Source of the DNA: Balneolales bacterium
GTDB lineage: Bacteria; Bacteroidota; Rhodothermia; Balneolales; Balneolaceae
Direction of reading: 5' to 3'
Assembly (NCBI GenBank): GCA_022360375.1
Contig: JAKSCW010000258.1
Location: 1 to 16,234 of the forward strand
DNA length: 16,234 nucleotides
Position 1 is the first letter of the stretch. Each line of letters opens with the position of its first letter. Of the stretch, positions 14,550 to 16,234 are shown piece by piece. The notes under the pieces were generated by a model that saw only the letters and a list, made by a program, of their open reading frames with translations, was not told the origin of the DNA and made no database searches. A program made the position numbers and the translations under genes.

Positions 14550-15368
14550 ATGGAAAACTTTACGTTCGATACGTCAACACTGGTTGATTTAGGAATCAAT
14601 TATGGAGTTAAACTGGTACAGGCTGTATTAGTACTGGTTATTGGTCTTTGGATTACCAGCCTGGTTTCAAAGCTCATCAAAACAGTATTAACGAAATCGC
14701 AGATAGAAGATTCTTTAAATAGTTTTATCCGTAGTTTGGTTTCTATTCTTTTGAAAGTGATGGTATACATCACCGCTCTTGGAATGCTTGGGGTAGAAAT
14801 GACGTCCTTCATTGCCATTTTAGGTGCGGCAGGGCTTGCAGTTGGGATGGCATTATCCGGTACGCTGCAAAACTTTGCCGGTGGGGTAATGATTCTTTTA
14901 TTCAAACCATTTAAAGTGGGTGATTTCATTGAAGCACAAGGATATTCCGGTAGTGTTCAGGGTATCCAGATTTTTGTTACCTCGCTCAACACGCCAGACA
15001 ATAAAACCATTATTATTCCAAATGGGCCATTGTCTACAGGTTCTTTAATCAATTATTCGGCAGAAGAAACACGAAGAGTAGACTGGACATTTGGTATTGG
15101 TTATGGGGATGATATTGATAAAGCGTACCAGGTGTTACGACAATTAATTGATGCAGATGAACGGATTCTGAAGGATCCGGAACCGTTTATGGCTCTTTCA
15201 GAATTGGCGGATAGTTCAGTAAATATTGTAGTTAGAGTTTGGGTAAAGTCTGCCGATTATTGGGGAGTATTTTTCAAAATGAATGAGGAAGTGTACAAAA
15301 CCTTCGACAAGAAAGGCCTCAGTATCCCATTCCCGCAAACAGAGTTGTGGATTAATCGGCAAGAATGA
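14550..15368 (+). CDS. mscS: Small-conductance mechanosensitive channel, MscS family
   Basis: A 272-residue protein close to the length of E. coli MscS. Three membrane helices can be read at about 17-40, 60-80 and 84-112. The pore-lining third helix is rich in Gly and Ala: LGAAGLAVGMALSGTLQNFA (91-110). The following beta-domain entry VMILLFKPFKVGDFIEAQG (113-131) and the PDNKTIIIPNGPLSTGSLINYS segment (149-170) are family signatures. The channel opens under membrane tension to release solutes during osmotic downshock. A 48-nt gap separates it from the small gene upstream. Confidence 0.95.
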   Translation: MENFTFDTSTLVDLGINYGVKLVQAVLVLVIGLWITSLVSKLIKTVLTKSQIEDSLNSFIRSLVSILLKVMVYITALGMLGVEMTSFIAILGAAGLAVGMALSGTLQNFAGGVMILLFKPFKVGDFIEAQGYSGSVQGIQIFVTSLNTPDNKTIIIPNGPLSTGSLINYSAEETRRVDWTFGIGYGDDIDKAYQVLRQLIDADERILKDPEPFMALSELADSSVNIVVRVWVKSADYWGVFFKMNEEVYKTFDKKGLSIPFPQTELWINRQE

Positions 15369-15431
15369 GATTCTGCATTAATTAACGATGAGCATTTCAA
15401 GGAAAGGTTGCGTAATCCATTCAATAACCGT

Positions 15432-15439
15432 TATCTTTT
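15432..15439 (+). promoter_or_regulatory. Possible -7 element upstream of the DUF349 gene
   Basis: TATCTTTT matches TAnnTTTG at all but the last base, with a TTG 21 nt upstream (15408-15410). It lies about 60 nt before the GTG start. The spacing is slightly longer than usual, so this is a weak call. Confidence 0.3.
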
Positions 15440-15500
15440 TAAAAACTTAAAATAGTAGACGAAAGTCGTAACGTACAGAACACTGGAAAGGAAGGTAGTC

Positions 15501-16234
15501 GTGACTAACCTGGAGCAAAACGAAGAAGAAAAAAATCTAACCGAAGAACCTGTTAGTGAACCGTCGGATTTAGAAATTGAAAAAGAAGCAGAGCACACTG
15601 AAGAGCCAAAATCTGGTGAAAAGCAGGTTGGTACTGATTCTGAGGAAATAATTGCCGAAGAACAAGTTGAGTTAGCTGAAGAAGAGGCGCCAGTAGCCCA
15701 TACTGAAGAAGATGTCGATCCTGATATCAAAGAGGAGGAAGTTTTAGGCACCGATGAGGTTGAGGAAAATGTAACCGCAGAAATTGAAGAGCCTGAGGAA
15801 GAAGCAGAGCAGGATTTGAATGGGGACGATTCCTCCGAAGTTGAAGAAGGTGATGCTGTTACCTACTATGAAGATATCCTGAAAAAAGCAGAAGCATTTG
15901 TTTCGCAGGATGATTGGGCGTTTGTATCGAATGAACTTGCAAATCTGGCGTTAAAGATTGAGGAAGGTCCCGAGTCTTCTGATGACGCAATAGGAGATTT
16001 AGTAAATAGCTTCATTACCATCAGAGAAGAATTTGAAGTAAGAAAAAGAGCGTACTACGAAGAATTAAATAAGAAGAAAGAGGCAAATCTTGTTCTTAAA
16101 AAGGAATTGCTTAAAGAGTTTTCTGATATCATCAATGAGCAAAAATGGACCGCTACCAAAGAGGTGAATCAGATTCGGGGGAAATGGGATACCATTAAGC
16201 CTATTCCACAAAGTGAAGTAGATTCTTTAAATGA
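15501..16234 (+). CDS. DUF349-containing protein with long acidic N-terminal region, partial at 3' end
   Basis: The frame opens with GTG at 15501 and stays open to the window end (244 codons plus 2 nt). A purine-rich AAGGAAGG lies 5 nt upstream and an in-frame TAG at 15456-15458 excludes a much longer start. In the first 120 residues 50 are Asp or Glu and only 5 are Lys or Arg, so this region is probably disordered. From about 121 the sequence becomes helical. The segment LLKEFSDIINEQKWTATK (203-220) with IRGKWDTIKPIP (225-236) matches the DUF349 repeat (helix, W-x-A-x-x, W-x-x-I-G-x-x-P). DUF349 proteins carry tandem three-helix repeats; the remaining repeats and the C-terminus lie beyond the window. 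The biochemical function is not established. Confidence 0.8.
   Translation, partial: MTNLEQNEEEKNLTEEPVSEPSDLEIEKEAEHTEEPKSGEKQVGTDSEEIIAEEQVELAEEEAPVAHTEEDVDPDIKEEEVLGTDEVEENVTAEIEEPEEEAEQDLNGDDSSEVEEGDAVTYYEDILKKAEAFVSQDDWAFVSNELANLALKIEEGPESSDDAIGDLVNSFITIREEFEVRKRAYYEELNKKKEANLVLKKELLKEFSDIINEQKWTATKEVNQIRGKWDTIKPIPQSEVDSLN

Noticed and set aside
15451..15475. Small stem GAC-GAAA-GTC upstream of the DUF349 gene as a riboswitch or leader element
   Set aside because: Three base pairs with a tetraloop are expected by chance, and no larger conserved structure can be seen.

Overview
The first ~700 bases and the remaining ~15.5 kb look like DNA from two different organisms. Bases 1 to about 695 are very GC-rich and encode one open frame of glycine-rich beta-helix repeats. 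At about 690-703 the composition switches abruptly to AT-rich DNA, with two genes cut at the same point. I read this as an assembly chimera, or less likely a recent recombination edge. Everything to the right is consistent in base composition, codon use and gene style. It resembles a marine member of the Balneolota/Rhodothermota-Bacteroidota group: TTTG-N19-TAnnTTTG promoters, lipoproteins, an S46-peptidase homologue, a DUF349 protein and few strong Shine-Dalgarno sites. The phylum assignment is inference.

Left block (697-3308): a truncated LacI-family regulator (minus strand, TTG start) is divergent from a two-gene operon encoding a Gfo/Idh/MocA sugar oxidoreductase and a MalK/UgpC-type ABC ATPase. 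The intergenic region holds a well-matched Bacteroidota promoter with a perfect 10-bp CG-centred palindrome between its -33 and -7 elements. This suggests that the LacI protein represses the operon directly.

Minus-strand block (3370-6084): a GH5 + CBM6 lipoprotein glycoside hydrolase, a GbsR/MarR-type regulator and a YraN-family protein. A long minus-strand operon-like run (10123 down to 6168) follows: a pseudopilin-like membrane protein, a DUF3822/actin-fold-like protein, rsmD, coaD, a class I aspartate aminotransferase, and a small FmdB-like protein that has lost three of the four zinc cysteines.

Right block (10266-16234): a DinF-type MATE exporter overlaps a SixA-type phosphohistidine phosphatase by 4 nt. 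That gene runs convergently into a large lipoprotein that looks like an S46 dipeptidyl-peptidase with all three catalytic positions substituted. Then come a small unknown protein, an MscS channel, and the start of a highly acidic DUF349 protein that begins with GTG and runs off the window.

No CRISPR array, tRNA, rRNA, insertion sequence or recognisable defence island was seen. The points most worth following are the junction, the LacI operator-promoter arrangement, the apparent S46 pseudopeptidase and the pseudopilin-like/actin-like pair. No longer stretch lacks a gene; the largest gap is 142 nt (10124-10265).
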